A stretch of 64,000 bases of DNA from Yponomeuta sedellus (GCA_934045075.1 OW203725.1:14506269-14570268), one strand, 5' to 3'; shown: positions 22,201 through 37,200, counted from the first letter of the stretch. The notes: generated by a model from the letters alone, not told the origin. Translations and numbers: made by a program.

Positions 22201-25200
22201 GGCTACGGTTTGAAAATGGTTGAGAGTCCTCAAGTGACAAGTACTACTGGTCGTGGGCGTGGTAAAGGTCCTGCCCGACCTAGAAAACCCAGGGCTAAGA
22301 AAGAAAAGCCAGGCCTGCCTACAGCAGTACCACCCCTTGATCAATTGCCGGTATCTGAAGACTGCGTAACTGCTGGCACGGGCATACAAAATAACTCTGA
22401 GCTGGATGTTGAATTAAGTGAAGACACAACTAATCTTGATAGCAGTATTATGTCACTGGAAGATTGTGGCACAGATACGCCAAAGAAACAAAGGTTGACA
22501 AAAAAAGGCAAGGAGCGTAAACCTCGCACTCCTAAAGTCCCAAAGGAAGTTGGTGAAAACAGCGAAAAACCTGTAAAAGAGCGTAAAAAAAGGGAACCTA
22601 AAGATCCTAATGCTCCTAAGAGGAAAAGAAATACAAAAAAAGACGGCACTGAAATTCAAGCCGATACAACTACAAATTATGATATTCAAGATAGAGGTGA
22701 TCAAGAAATAAAATCTTCTAATGATATATCTGGCTTAGAATCCGCCAACAACACACATGTTATATTGGATCCAAATCATGATAATACTGTAACAGACTTT
22801 GATGATATTCCCGTCTCCAAAATAGCTATTAAAGATTTGCTTGAAGAAGCAGAGGCCAAACGCGAACTGGCTGAAATTGATGATGATAATGATTCTCTAA
22901 ATCAATCTTGTAAGAGAAAGACCAAAAAACGTTCATCACTTAGCGCGAGCTCTAAGAAAGTGACTCTAAAAAAAGTTCCTCTCGGAAGAAGGAGAAAGCG
23001 GGGTGGACTTGTACCTGACTCAGATGGGGAACCAGACGATATGGTGTCTACTCCGCCTCCTTCTCCCCCTGCCGAAGGCGACGATAGCTTGAAGCGGCGC
23101 TCTGCCAGACATACACAGCGTAAAAAATATACAGATGACGTTTTGTTACGATTGTCTGACGATGAATTTGCTGTGGCATCAGCACAAAAGCGTGAGAAAG
23201 AACCTAAGTCAGTAGAAAATCGCATCGAAGACAAGGAATGTAATAAAGCAGACGCCACGCCGAAACCTAACTACATGTATGTCAACACAGCAGAAGAAGA
23301 TTCTATGATAGTCCAATTTGTATTATCGTGTAGGATGGGTAAAAGAGAAAAGAAAAATGAACCTATTCTGGTTCCTGAGGACGTAAAAACAAATCTCGAT
23401 GACGTGAAAACTAACCCTGAAATAATCGAAATGGTTAGTACAGACGAGAAAGTATCAAAGGAGGAAGTACCAAAAAGTGAGCATAATATTGATCATGTTT
23501 CAATGGAAGATGTACAGGAAACCATTGCTGTTAATGATCAATTCAATACAAATGTGACGGATACCGCCATAAAAGACTCTGGGTCTGAAGAAAATAAGCC
23601 AAGTACTAATGTAGCTTCGAATGACAATGAAAATATGAAAGAAAACCAAAATGAAAAAAATGAATCCTCGGAAAATGCCCAAAGTGACACCAAGGTTGAA
23701 TTATCTACCCAATCAACAGACGAAAACAAAAAGGTTATGGTTGATGTCGAAGAGTACTACGTCAAATATAGAAACTTCTCTTATTTGCACTGTGAATGGA
23801 AGACGGAGGAGGAACTGTACAAAGGCGATAAACGTATATTTTCCAAAATAAAACGTTTTAAGCAAAAACAGGCACAACAACTGAATATATTCGAGCTTTT
23901 AGATGATGAACCTTTCAATCCTGACTATATTGAGGTCGAGAGGATATTAGATGTATCCGAAAATATTGATCCTGCAAATGATTCTGTCATCAAACATTAT
24001 TTAGTTAAATGGAAAAGTTTACAGTATGAAGACAGTACGTGGGAATTGGAGGAAGATATTGATGTTGAAAAAATACTACAGTTTAAAAAATTTGTGGAAT
24101 TGCCACCTAAAGATAAGTGGAAATATAAGAAAAGACCTTCATCTGACCACTGGGAACAACTGAATGAATCGCCTTTGTATAAGGGAGGCAACACATTAAG
24201 GCCATATCAACTAGAGGGTTTAAATTGGTTGTTATTTTCTTGGCATAATAATCGAAATTGTATCCTTGCTGATGAAATGGGTCTCGGAAAAACTATTCAA
24301 AGTTTGACTTTTGTCAATTCTGTTTGGGAATATGGAATAAGAGGTCCTTTTCTTATTATAGCCCCTTTATCAACAATACCGAATTGGCAAAGAGAATTTG
24401 AAGGTTGGACGGAAATGAACGTTATAGTATATCATGGCTCACAGCAAAGTAAAAGCATGATTCAAGAATATGAGTTCCATTACAAAAATCAGTCTGGTGA
24501 ACCTATCAAAGAGATTACTAAATTCAATGTATTAATTACTACATTTGAAATGATAGTAACAGACTTTCAGGAACTTAAATCTTTTAACTGGCGAGTATGT
24601 GTTATTGATGAGGCTCACCGGCTCAAGAACCGCAATTGTAAGTTGCTGGAAGGACTTCGACAACTTCACCTGGAACATAGAGTTTTACTATCGGGAACAC
24701 CACTACAGAACAATGTAAATGAATTGTTCTCTTTACTGAACTTTTTAGAACCTTCTCAGTTCGCAAGCAATGAGGCTTTTCTAAATGACTTTGGTCAATT
24801 GAAATCAGAGTCTGAAGTTCTTAAGTTACAAGCACTTCTGAAACCTATGATGTTGAGAAGACTTAAAGAAGATGTTGAAAAATCGTTAGCTCCAAAAGAA
24901 GAGACTATTATAGAGGTTGAGCTAACAAACATACAGAAGAAATATTACAGAGCCATACTAGAGAGGAACTTCAGTTTTCTAACAAAAGGTACCACTTCGG
25001 CTGCAAACATACCAAATCTTATGAACACCATGATGGAACTTCGCAAATGTTGCATACATCCATACTTATTAAATGGAGCTGAAGATCAGATACAATTTGA
25101 TTACAAACAAACATACGGAGAAGATAAAGAAGCTTATTATAAAGCACTTATTCAGTCATCAGGTAAAATGGTGCTGGTAGATAAACTTTTGCCAAAACTG

Positions 25201-28200
25201 AAGGCAGGTGGCCACCGGGTTCTGATATTTAGCCAAATGGTGAGATGTCTGGATATTTTGGAGGACTATCTGCTATTTAGGAAGTATCCATTTGAAAGAA
25301 TCGATGGCCGAATAAGAGGAAATCTGCGACAAGAAGCTATAGACAGGTTTTCAAAGCCAGACTCTGACAGATTCGTGTTTCTTTTGTGCACTAAAGCTGG
25401 TGGGTTAGGTATTAATTTAACTGCGGCTGACACAGTTATAATATATGACAGTGATTGGAATCCACAAAATGATTTGCAAGCACAAGCTCGTTGTCATCGC
25501 ATTGGTCAACAAAAAATGGTCAAAATCTACAGACTTATATGTCGCAATTCATACGAGAGAGAAATGTTCGATAAAGCCTCTTTAAAACTTGGTCTAGATA
25601 AAGCTATTCTACAAAGCATGAATACAACGCAAGGCAAAGAAACAAATTTAAAACAATTATCAAAAAAAGAAATCGAGGATCTACTAAAAAAAGGAGCTTA
25701 TGGGGCTGTAATGGATGAAGACAATGCGGGCGATAAGTTCTGTGAAGAAGATATTGAGATGATTTTAGCTAGAAGAACCCAAGTTATCCAAATGGAATCT
25801 GAAAAAGGATCAACGTTCTCGAAGGCTAGTTTCGCAGCGGCCAATCAAAGATCCGATATTGACATTAGAGATCCAGACTTTTGGAACAAATGGGCCAAAA
25901 AAGCTGAAATTGATACCACCGAAAAAAAGGAAGATGAAGACTTAATAGTAACAGAACCTAGGAAAAGAAATGTCATAAAGAGATATGGACATGACGATGG
26001 GCCGATGGAAATGTCTGATATGGAAGTGACACCGGACTCTGAAGAAGATGAAGATGGTATGTGCCTGAATTGTTCTACTATATACTTAAATAATTTATGT
26101 AAGGCTTACAGAATTATGTAAGGCTTACAGAAATTTCAGTAGGTATTTCAATTTGCAGGCATTAGTTTGAGAAGCAAAAGGAAAAGGGACAAGTTTGGTA
26201 AAAAGGGACGGAAATATGCCAGTGATGATTACATTCCAAGACATGAAGGTGTTCCTGTGGATGATGAAGTGGTTTATGGATCATGGACCAGATCTGAATG
26301 TTTCAAAATTGAAAGAGGACTTCTCACATTTGGGTATGTCTAGATATATTATTACATAACAATGTTTTGGTGATAAAACCAACATAAGATGATTTCTGTA
26401 ATAATAATGTGGAAAATACTTTTGTTCTTAATTAATTTTTTTCTTGTTCATTTTAATAAATCAGACGCCTATTTTTACAGCTCTAAAATGCCTTATTTAA
26501 CATTAATATACTGCTTTATCCTATTTTGTAGGTGGGCACGATGGGAAGAAATAATTGACAAAAATCAATTTCGTAAAGGGTGGACGTTACCTGTAATTGA
26601 AGACTGCGCGCGCATAATTGTAAGACGTTTGGAATACTTTTTTTATAGATTTATAATGTGAAAATATACGACCAGACAAGTCGTATACTTGATCAGATGA
26701 ATGTTAACGTTAAACTTGGTGTCAATTTCTAAATTTAGATAATTTTGGAGAAAAAATGGACCACATACCAAACTACGTTGATACCTCATGAACTGTGTCA
26801 TATTGTCGCGGTCCTATCCCAAACCATCTAGAATAGAGCCTTCTGGAAGCCTATCGAATAGTCGCCGCATGCTGCGTTTTAGTAAACAATAAAACGCTGC
26901 AAGCAATAGTGACTCGTATGTCCACTAGTATAAGGTTCAAATCTCTTTGACAAGGACTTTGTTCTAGAGTCGTTGCCGCGTGCACCGAGTGTAGGTACGT
27001 ACTTGAATGTTCTAGAACCCTTGCCGGCGGATATAAATAGCGGTCGCCGCGGCGCGCTGTCAGTTCCGTTTGGAATAGCGAAGAGTGAACTTCGAGCGAA
27101 CATACCTGCGATACGAGCGATAACCTACGACCTCAGCGATACTATTGGACTTCGATTGGACCTGCGATTGGAATCTACGTGTGGACTTCGTGTCGTGAAG
27201 ACCTGCAGACCAGACCCTGCGTGAATAAATCTAAGAAGCTGTCATTGGTGTTTTACATCCAAATCCAGAACCCTAGCCCGTAACATTTGGTGTCAGAATT
27301 GGGGATTTGGAGATGCCACTGACTCCGAGAGAGGATACTTCTGGAGTGAGGACCAGGTCCAGAAGTGCTGCGGAGGCCACGCCCACTGCCCCTCAGGCCA
27401 CGCCCACTGGCCATAGGGACACGCCCCCTGGCCCCGCCCACCAGGCCACGCCCACCGACCAAGCCACGCCCCCTGGCCCCGCCCACCAGGCCACGCGCGT
27501 AGTGGAGACACAGCATACCTGCCCAGCGGCTCCACCTACCGGCCACGCCCACCGCCCCCGTGCACCAGGCTCCGCCCACCGGCCTTGACCACCAGGTTTC
27601 ACCAACCGACCAACAGGCTCCGCCTCGTAGCCACGCCCGCCTGGCCACGCCCACCGAAGACATTAAACCTCTGTCACGTACAATGGAGGTTTTGGATGTG
27701 TCGTGCCTGATGGCAATGTTGAAGGGCATGCGAGAAGAACAGAGAGGCCAGCGAGAAGAACAGAGAGGCCAGCGAGAAGAACAGAGCAAGCAGATGCAGT
27801 GCCTGCAAGAAGAACAGAGAGGCCTGCGAGAAGAACAGAAGGCAGATCAACAGGTGATCCTTTCTGCCGTTACAAAGTTCAGTGATACGGTCGCTTAGCT
27901 ACATGAACATGTAGAGGTAGTGACCGAACGGGTTACCAAATTAGAGAAGGACCTACAAAGTCTGAAAAACGGCCTCACTGGTCTAGAGCAGGAAGTTCGG
28001 CGTATAAAAGCTGCTGGAGTTACGTCGAGCGGAGTTGTCGGCCAGGGGCCTAAAGTGAAGGTGCCTCCGTACGATGGTACTACATCTTGGGTCGCCTACC
28101 GACAGCAGTTCCAGACTGTCGCTGCTTCAAACGGGTGGACGGACGAACAGAGCCTGACAGCCCTCACCGTCGCGCTCAGAGGTTCGGCTTTATCTGTCCT

Positions 28201-31200
28201 GGAGGCACTGCCCACCTCAGGCAGCGAGTTCAAAGACTTGCTGGAGGCACTTGAGGCTAGATACGGGGAACGACACCTGGAACACGTTTTTCGTGCCCAG
28301 CTACGCGACCGGACTCAGCGCCTGGGTGAAGGACTTCAACAATGGGCGTTGGAAATTGAGAAGCTGGTTCGAAAGGCGTACCCTTCTGCTGATAGTAAGA
28401 TGGTGGACACGAACATTTTACAAGCCTTCGTCGACGGGATCAGGGATCTTGAAATTAGGGCTGCAGTAAAGCTTCGCCACCATTCTTCATTAAAAGAAGC
28501 TCTGGCACACGCCCTGGAAGTTGAAGCTGTGCGTCATGATATCCGGCAGGGGTATAAACTTGGAGAAGTTAAGGAGGAGGTCAAAGAGATCAAGACACCG
28601 CCCAAGAGGAACTCCAGGCCCATGTGTTACAAGTGTGGAGAAAGAGGGCATCTGCAGTTCACGTATCCTATGAAGGAGAGGCAACCGACCAAAACAGATG
28701 ACAGACTGGGTGCGCGCCTCAACAAAATGGAGCAGCGTTTTGAAGAGTTCGTAAAGAAGCATGACGTTCCGGCCTCCACTGTGAATCAGGGAAACGAAGC
28801 TAGGATTCCGAGGCGAGTACTGGCTGGAGCGGAGAAAGCCCAGATAACCAGAATCTCACAAGTGGCGCATGGAAATGCTGACGCACTGTCAAGAAGGCCG
28901 TGTCTGGAAGACTGCAAGCACTGTGCCAAACAAGAGACAAAGGAACTGCCATTGAGATTGACAAGAATGAGTCCATCGAGATCTTGGGAAGATGAGGCGA
29001 TGAAAGAAGCACAGGAAGATGACTAAGATGTACGGCTCATTGTCGCATGGAAGAAACGGGGCGAGGATAAGCCAAGATGGTGCGAAGTCGCTCCTACTAG
29101 TGCTGTCACCAAGGCATACTGGGCTCAATGGGACAGTTTTATTCTTCAAAACGGAATACTTTACCGCAAATGGGAGAAACCTAACGGCAGAGAGTTCCAT
29201 CTTCAGATAGTTGTCCCAAGAGATAAGGTACAAGATGTCCTTCGTGAAGTACATGACGGTGTATCAGGTGGACATTTGGGCGTAAAAAGGACTTTAACAA
29301 AGATTCGAGAAAGGTTTTACTGGCTCAATTGTCGTGAAGATGTGCAAGATTGGTGCCGCAAGTGTGCTACTTGCGCCGCGGTGAAAGGCCCACCAACTAG
29401 AAGCCGAGGAAATCTGCAACTTTATAACGTTGGTGCGCCATGGGAACGCATTGCAGTTGATGTGGCTGGACCGTTCCCAGTAACGGAATCAGGAAATAAG
29501 TATTTCATGGTAGTTATGGATTACTTCACTAAATGGCCAGAGGTATTCGCCATACCCAATCAAGAAGCCACGACTGTTGCCTCCAAGTTGTTTGAGGAAG
29601 TAGTTTGCCGGTTTGGTGTGCCCTTGGAAATACACTCCGACCAAGGCAGGAACTTTGAGTCTCAAGTATTTCAAGAAATCTGTAAAATATTGGGAATGCA
29701 TAAGAATAGGACCACCCCATATCATCCTCAATCTGACGGCATGGTAGAAAGATTTAACCAAACACTTGAGAGACATTTAGTAAAAGTCGTTGACAGGCAC
29801 CAGAGAGACTGGGACAAATACATACCGCCATTTCTTCTGGCCTACCGAACTGCAGAACATGAAAGCACGAAGGTAACCCCGGCGCGTGTAAATTTTGGCC
29901 GTGAACTGAGAATACGAGTAGATCTGCTGACTGGAGGTCCTCTTGACGACTCACGTTCTCTACACGACTACATTTCCGAGTTACGTGAGAAAATGCGAGA
30001 GATTCATGCCATAGTACGGGAAAACGGATTGGAGTCGAGTGAAAAGATGAAGACTAGGTATGACCGCCGAGCAAATACAAGCGGCTTCGAAGAAGGAGCA
30101 CTGGTCTGGCTTCACAATGTAACTCGACGAAAAGGAAAATCTCCGAAATTGCAGAAAGACGGGAGGGACCGTACAAAGTGGTAACTCGGTTAAATGACGT
30201 GACGTACCGAATTCAACGGCAGCCAAGAGGTGCACAAAAAGTGGTTCACATCGACCGCTTAGCTTCTTATCACCGAGCATCTCTAAGAGGGGAGCAGTGT
30301 CGCGGTCCTATCCCGAACCATCTAGAATAGAGCCTTCTGGAAGCCTATCGAATAGTCGCCGCATGCTGCGTTTTAGTAAACAATAAAACGCTGCAAGCAA
30401 TAGTGACTCGTATGTCCACTAGTATAAGGTTCAAATCTCTTTGACAAGGACTTTGTTCTAGAGTCGTTGCCGCGTTCACCGAGTGTAGGTACGTACTTGA
30501 ATGTTCTAGAACCCTTGCCGGCGGATATAAATAGCGGTCGCCGCGGCGCGCTGTCAGTTCCGTTTGGAATAGCGAAGAGTGAACTTCGAGCGAACATACC
30601 TGCGATACGAGCGATAACCTACGACCTCAGCGATACTATTGGACTTCGATTGGACCTGCGATTGGAATCTACGTGTGGACTTCGTGTCGTGAAGACCTGC
30701 AGACCAGACCCTGCGTGAATAAATCTAAGAAGCTGTCATTGGTGTTTTACATCCAAATCCAGAACCCTAGCACGTAACAATATTATTCCAAAACCTAGAA
30801 CTCATGCAATTGACTGTCTTAAATTTCAGACATCTTTGTCATCTAAAGTTTCTTCAGAATCTTTTGATACTTAAATAACATAGTCATATGATTCTAAAAC
30901 ATTGCAAACTGGCTTTAATTTCAGATGTGTTTGTCAATTAAATAATCTTTAATGTTATAAAGATTACACCCATTTTGGGCCTTTTGGCACAAGGTGTGTG
31001 TCGCACATTTTTTTAAACGCATATCTGGCAAGCTTATTATGTCTTCAAGGATCTTATTGTAGAAACCAAATTTTATTAAAATCGCTCCAGCCGTTTAGAC
31101 GTGAAGAAGTAACAAAGATGTACACTTTATAATATAAGTGTGTTGTGATTAACATTGTGTTGGCTACCATCAGTTTTAAAGTTACTTATATTTTCTCTTG

Positions 31201-34200
31201 ATATTCACGATATTCACATTTATTTTTAAAGAAATATTTTTACGTTTTTCTGCTGCTTAGATAATAAGATAAAAAATTTACAAGGAAGACCTTTATTCGA
31301 TTTCTTATTTTTCTAGTAGTCTAACTGATCTCTGTTGGTCCCTTATCAGCAGTGGTATCGATTGGCACTATATATATTCACCATTATTCTATCTTCACAA
31401 TTTTTTTTTATGCACTAACCCGTGCTAAGGACAATTTTTAAAACATTTAGAGGCTAAACTATACGTAAACTGTACGTAATACAGAGAATATTGTAAAGAG
31501 GTTCGAAATTTCACTGATGCCGGTGAGTCGCCCATTAGCTCAGTTGGAAAGAGCGCTGGCACGGATAGCCAGAGGTCGCGGGTTCGAATCCCTGCATGGG
31601 CGGAATTTTCAGCCTCTAAATAGGTTTTTAAAATTCACAATTATTATTACCATTAAAAATGTATTCTATATAATTCGTTATGAAAAATGGCATTTCCTGC
31701 CAAAGAAGAGCGAAAGTTCGAAAGTGTTCCAAAAGTGCGACTAGTATATCCACCGTTTCTTCTTTATAAAAAGTCTTTCATCTACTGATAACAGGTGCCA
31801 GTTGACTTAAGTAAACAGTAACAGTCTACGAAAACCCCAAGGGTAATTTCGTAAGAACGTATGTATCTCGTAGTCCAAAGGTTCAGGTCCTTACCAGTTT
31901 TAAATGATCACCCTGTATAAATATTGATGATGATTGAAAATACACCCTATTTCTTGAAAACTAATCACCAACAAATTTTACCAAATGATGACTTGCCATG
32001 CTAATACCGAGAAAGTTCCTACTTTCTATGAGTTCAAACATTTCTCATTTACTGATAATTAAGTTTATTGAAACATTGTTTTGTATCAAATGCTATCTTA
32101 ATAATATAAAATGAAATGTTTCACCAGGTCCTCTATTGCTTACGGCATTATAAAGGCGACGAAAAAATACGAAACTTTATTTGGGATCTGATAGAACCAT
32201 GTGAAAATGGCGAGGTTACGATTTCAAGAAACCATAGTGGCCTCCATAATCCAGTTCCCAGAGGAAGAAACGCAAAGAAAAAGAATAGACCCAAAGACAT
32301 CCCGAAGTTGAGTGACACACAGAAGTGGGAAGATCCGCATCACTGGAGTTCCGCAGAAAAATATGATTGTGAGGCTTATTTGGAGAGTAGCTATAAGAAG
32401 CACTTGTTTAGGCACGCCAATAAGTAAGTTCTATTTGAAACATGCCATATTCGTATATGTTTTTTTAAACTAGCTGTTCCCGCGTGGAATTCATCGATAA
32501 TATACAGGATGAAATGGAGGGAAAGCACTCTTAAATACTGGAGATAGCAAATTTTACTCAGAAGGAAAGATTCCTTTGTTATATAAAATCAGTGATACTA
32601 CACTACAGTGATACTGGCTAAAATCCTTAATAATTACGCCATGTGTTGTAATGGCATCAATCGAGAAGGTCAATCATATGGATCAAATATATAATAAATA
32701 AAATTGGAATTAAAGGGCCAGCCCATGTCTCCAACAATTTTTTTTTCTGGTTTGTACTATAAAGAGTTTTAATGTACAAAAATTTTAAAACATTAAAAAA
32801 CTACTGTATCTCTGTAATTTCTTTTTTTGTGTAGAATAAAGTGTGCTTTCGATCGATCCATATCAACCCTTGTATGTCCCCACTGCTGGGGCACGGGTCT
32901 CTTCCTGCATCGCAGGAAGGCCAGGCCACATTCAATTCAATTTATTCAAAAATGATACAAGATACAAGTCAATAACCTTGCTTGATAGCGGTCGCAGTCA
33001 ACAGACAGCCCATGGAAAACTATGTCACGCATAAACTCTAATAATGCAAACATTAATATAAAAATATGCGTTCTTTAAAAGAAAAACTATGTTACGCAAA
33101 GAATAATTATATGTACCTCATAAAAAAATCAGACCTCTGAGTTGAAAACAGTCCTGTGAGTCATGTTTCGTTAGTACCTTCTCCAAAAAAAAACTTCACA
33201 CACATGACTGTTTTGAACTGATGAAGAATGAAAATCATTCATAATTATTTATCCACTCATATCTTCACTATCATGTATAATATGATTTGAATTATATTTA
33301 CTTATTACAATTTTTTTTCAGGGTATTGCTTCGAGTGCGTATGATGTATTACATCAAACATGAAGTCATAGGGGACTACGCCAGTCAAATCGAAAATGGA
33401 GTACATGCCAGGTGATCATTTATCTACAATATTAAATACCTTCTACATTCCATTACTACCATAATTTCATATGGCTTGGTGTAAACTAATAAATAACAGA
33501 AATGTATATGTTCCATGAATTCATCATGTCATTGGAGTAACCTCCATCTTTCATCTCTAGTAAACATTCATCTCTGGTGTGTATTATGTTGTGAGTGGAT
33601 TTGGAAGTCTTGTGAATCTATGTAAATAGATACGCTTGCTTAAAATTAATGAAATAACTTCGTTTTATGCAGTGCTTTGGGTATGCGTGTGCCTCGCGGT
33701 GTGGACAGCGCGCCGCCTCGTCTGTGGTGGGACACTGAGTGTGACGTGTCGCTGTTAGTGGGTACCTATGTGCATGGTTATGAGAACTATCTCGCCATGC
33801 GCTCGGATCCTCAACTGTGCTATGTGGACAAGCTAGGACCACCGGACGACGCAGAGTGCACAGATATTAAGTAAGTAATCACCTGTCATCATAAAAACTT
33901 CATCAGATGTCATGACCCTAACATGTAAACGATTGTGTGTTGATGTTTAAATGGCTTGCAGGTATTTAACTTTAATCTAAATGTTTCATAGGAGCGAAGA
34001 AAGAAAAGTTCGAGGTGCAACCGTCGGTGATGAAGATTGTACCGATGAAGTTTCGAGTGGTGCGGGAGCGACGTCCCCAGCGCCGTCACCGCGCCCCGAC
34101 GACGACAACACCCAAGAGAGCAGTAGTGGACATCAATGGCCGTCCATGCAGGACCTCAACACGCGCCTCCGTCGACTTATAACAGCTTATCAAAGGAACT

Positions 34201-37200
34201 ACAAACGAGAAGAGCTTAAAATGCAACAAAAGGCCAAGGTTGGTTTCATCTTTTCCGTGTTTATGAACCTGTGAACCCTTAGGTTATATAGGTATAAGAA
34301 ATTTATTTATATAATACGGGTGTACTATTAAGTTAATTTTTCATCGGATTGGAGTGGCAGCCACTCGTTCACTTATTAGAAAGGCTCCCGGAGTTCCGCC
34401 GAAAAGTCACAACGATGATTCCAAAGAAAAGAAGAAAATATATTTGGATATCAGCGACATTCATTACCATAATTTGTACATGCGTAAAAATAACATAGTG
34501 TGATTATTCCCTATAACATAATAACAAATAATAAAATTTGATTAGTGGCAATCAAAGTTTGATTCTGACTCCTGCCAAAGGTACCGACTGAAAATTAGTC
34601 CTATCTATACGAACACAAAAAGGATTTTGCTTCACAATAAATAGAAAATCTATAGTTTCGATGTATTGTTCAGGAATGGGGTTGCTATAAAAATCTGGGA
34701 GTTTCTGCTCTGCAGTGAGCGGTGAGCAACTCTCGGTGCCCGAGTCAGACTCTCATTTTTTCGGTTGCTTATTAACGCACTGTGTGCACTATATATATTT
34801 TTTTATTTTATGTAGATGGAGCGTCGTGACAGACTAGACCAGTTCGCTCGGGATGAAGCCTCACAGTGGAGGTGGACGCGTGCTGACGAAGAGGCCTTCC
34901 GTCGAACTGTCGCATCCTATGGAGTAGAATTTGACCCGACGACTAAAAGTCTACGCTGGGGCCGCTTCAGGGCGCTGGCTCGACTGGACTCCAAGAGTGA
35001 CGATGCTCTTACTGACTATCTCAAGGCGTTCATGGCTATGTGCAAGCGCCAATGTGGTCTTTCAGTTGGAGAAGCTGAACTGCCAACAAGAGCAGACTTA
35101 AAGGCTGAACCAATTGGCGAAGAGAGAGCTATAGCAACATTGGAAAGGTATTTTTTTTATGTATAAAATCATTCATAAGCTTTATAATTTTAATATTGGG
35201 GTGAAACTCATTAATTATGTGAGGTGATTTTACTCCTTCGGACTTCCACATCCATGAAAGATGGGTTCATAATTTTTAAATCCTCGAACTCCTGGATCAA
35301 ATTTAGGATTCATGGTAAGACAATCATAATACAAAATGATCTGTGGATTACAAAGTTAACATGAGATTTTCGTTGTGGTCTTTCTATCAAAATGAAAACG
35401 GATTGGCTTTGCTGGCCATGTGTACCGCTTTTGAGCAGACATCCATATTTAAGGTAGATGTTAAGGGTTCTGAGGTTGACTGCATGCAAACGTAATTTTG
35501 TTTTGTTTAGCATCTTATACGTTATACTCAATCTATTCGACGTTATATTTTATATTGACCAGCGTAGGTATCACGGAGGCGCGGTTCACACGTTTTGTGG
35601 CGGTAAAAGTCGGTTTAACATATACTGGAAAGTCGCGATTTTTCCATTAAAACGTGCGACTCGCGTCGTAGCTACCTTCGCTGGACTTAAAATATGTATC
35701 GTTTACGGAACTTGGGAGTTTTGTTAATAAAATACATGGTTTTGTCAGGATCGACCTGCTGCGTGTTCTGCGCGAGGAGGTGGCGCCGCACCCGGCGCTG
35801 GAGGCGCGCCTGGCGCTGTGCGAGCGCGCGGCCGACGCCCCGCCCTGGTGGCAGCCCGCGCGACATGACCATCTGCTGGTCGTCGGCGTATGCAAGTGAG
35901 TTTCACACATCCTACGTTATACTCGCCTAAGGCTGAATTTTCATCACATGTTCAATTGTTCTAAATTAATCTCTATTTCTCTATTAATAGGGTACGAATT
36001 TGTGTTGCGAAAACTTGAAAACGCTAAGCGACGCGCGATTGCGCGCGTCTTCGCGTACAAGGGTCGCTCGAGTTCGCGCGTCTGCGCGCGCAGAAGCGCG
36101 TCAGCCGGCACTATTCACGCCTATTGAAAAGTGTCTGAACTGAGTCCTCCGCTCTGTCCGGGCGCGCCGATTCGCGTATCGATGTGCGCAGATTCGCGCG
36201 TCAACACAGGGCGAATTTTCAACTCTGCGCCAGTGTGAATTGAGCCTAACGCTTCATTGTTGAGGAAAGAGTGATTTACCTAGTGAATTTTCTTCAATCA
36301 AGTACACCTTGTACTAGTTCACTATCGGTCAGCTGCTCAGCAAGGACAGAAATTATGTTGTCAGTGAAATTGTATTATGAATGCTCATATCATTGTTGCA
36401 GTCTAACACTTTTTTTCACAGTGCAGCGATGTAGCATTATTAACGTCGGAAACATAATTTTTATTGTGATTTCCATTATTGAAACGAATGCACGTAAAAA
36501 TTGAGAAAACGCGAATAACTTGTAGGAAACTTTTAAACTGTCTTTTGCTTGTTTTACAATTTGTTTGACATTGTAATAAGTAATATAAAAAATATTTATA
36601 AAGTTTATTTTTAATAATATAAAACGCTATCAAAAATTAAAATACTTAAAAAAGGTTGATTGGCCGGTCGGCAACAATTATGTTGAAGTAGTTCACATGG
36701 TTTACAGTGATGATTATTTGAATGTAGCCTACGCCCCTCTGTAGGGCACCGGCCTTCTCTCCTTCTCAACTCCTTTGAGATTCCTATAATGTTTTTACCA
36801 TACATTCAACTTTGTTTTTGCAGGCATGGATTGGGAGATACATACAATAAATTATTCTGCGACCCAAAATTGCCATTTACTGACTGCGCCAATAAATGGT
36901 ACTCAGTTTCAAAAACCACGAAGAAAACTGAATCTCAACAAGTTTCGTCAGACGAAGAAGAGGATAACAAAGATGATGCAACATACGAACCAAAAATGTC
37001 TCTTCGACGAAGCAAACGTAATTCCAATACATGTGACCGAGAATTAGAGGATACTGATGCATTGTCAGAATTAGAAACGCTGGCGAAACTTGGTAGAAAT
37101 GAAGAATCGTTGCCGGCTAATCACTGGTTCTCAGAACGGGCGCTAGAGACTAGACTACACCACATAGCTCATGCCGTTCAGAAATGTGAATGGCCAACTT

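Larger units (their letters stand above)
26804..30779 (+). mobile_element. Ty3/Gypsy-type LTR retrotransposon in kismet intron 7, RT deleted
   Basis: Two 482-bp LTRs (26804-27285 and 30298-30779) begin tgtcgcgg and end gtaaca and differ at three positions by eye. The target duplication is atat (26800-26803, 30780-30783). A primer-binding site (tggtgtcagaattgggg, Leu-tRNA-like) follows the left LTR, and a purine tract (aagaggggagcag) precedes the right one. Inside are gag, a zinc knuckle missing its last Cys, and integrase. Protease, reverse transcriptase and most of RNase H are absent. LTR similarity implies a young insertion. It is in the same orientation as the host gene. Confidence 0.95.

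Noticed and set aside
26057..26121. Kismet ending at the stop after 26056
   Set aside because: The read-through has no similarity, while a gtatgt donor joins in phase to conserved SANT exons and a BRK-containing C-terminus.
27253..27789. Minus-strand 178-residue ORF in the LTR element
   Set aside because: Shadow of the Pro/Thr and Glu/Gln repeat region of gag.
31529..31602. tRNA gene, anticodon GGA
   Set aside because: The cloverleaf is good, but U33 is missing, a Ser tRNA would need a long variable arm, and the same head plus tail occurs as SINE copies with target duplications.
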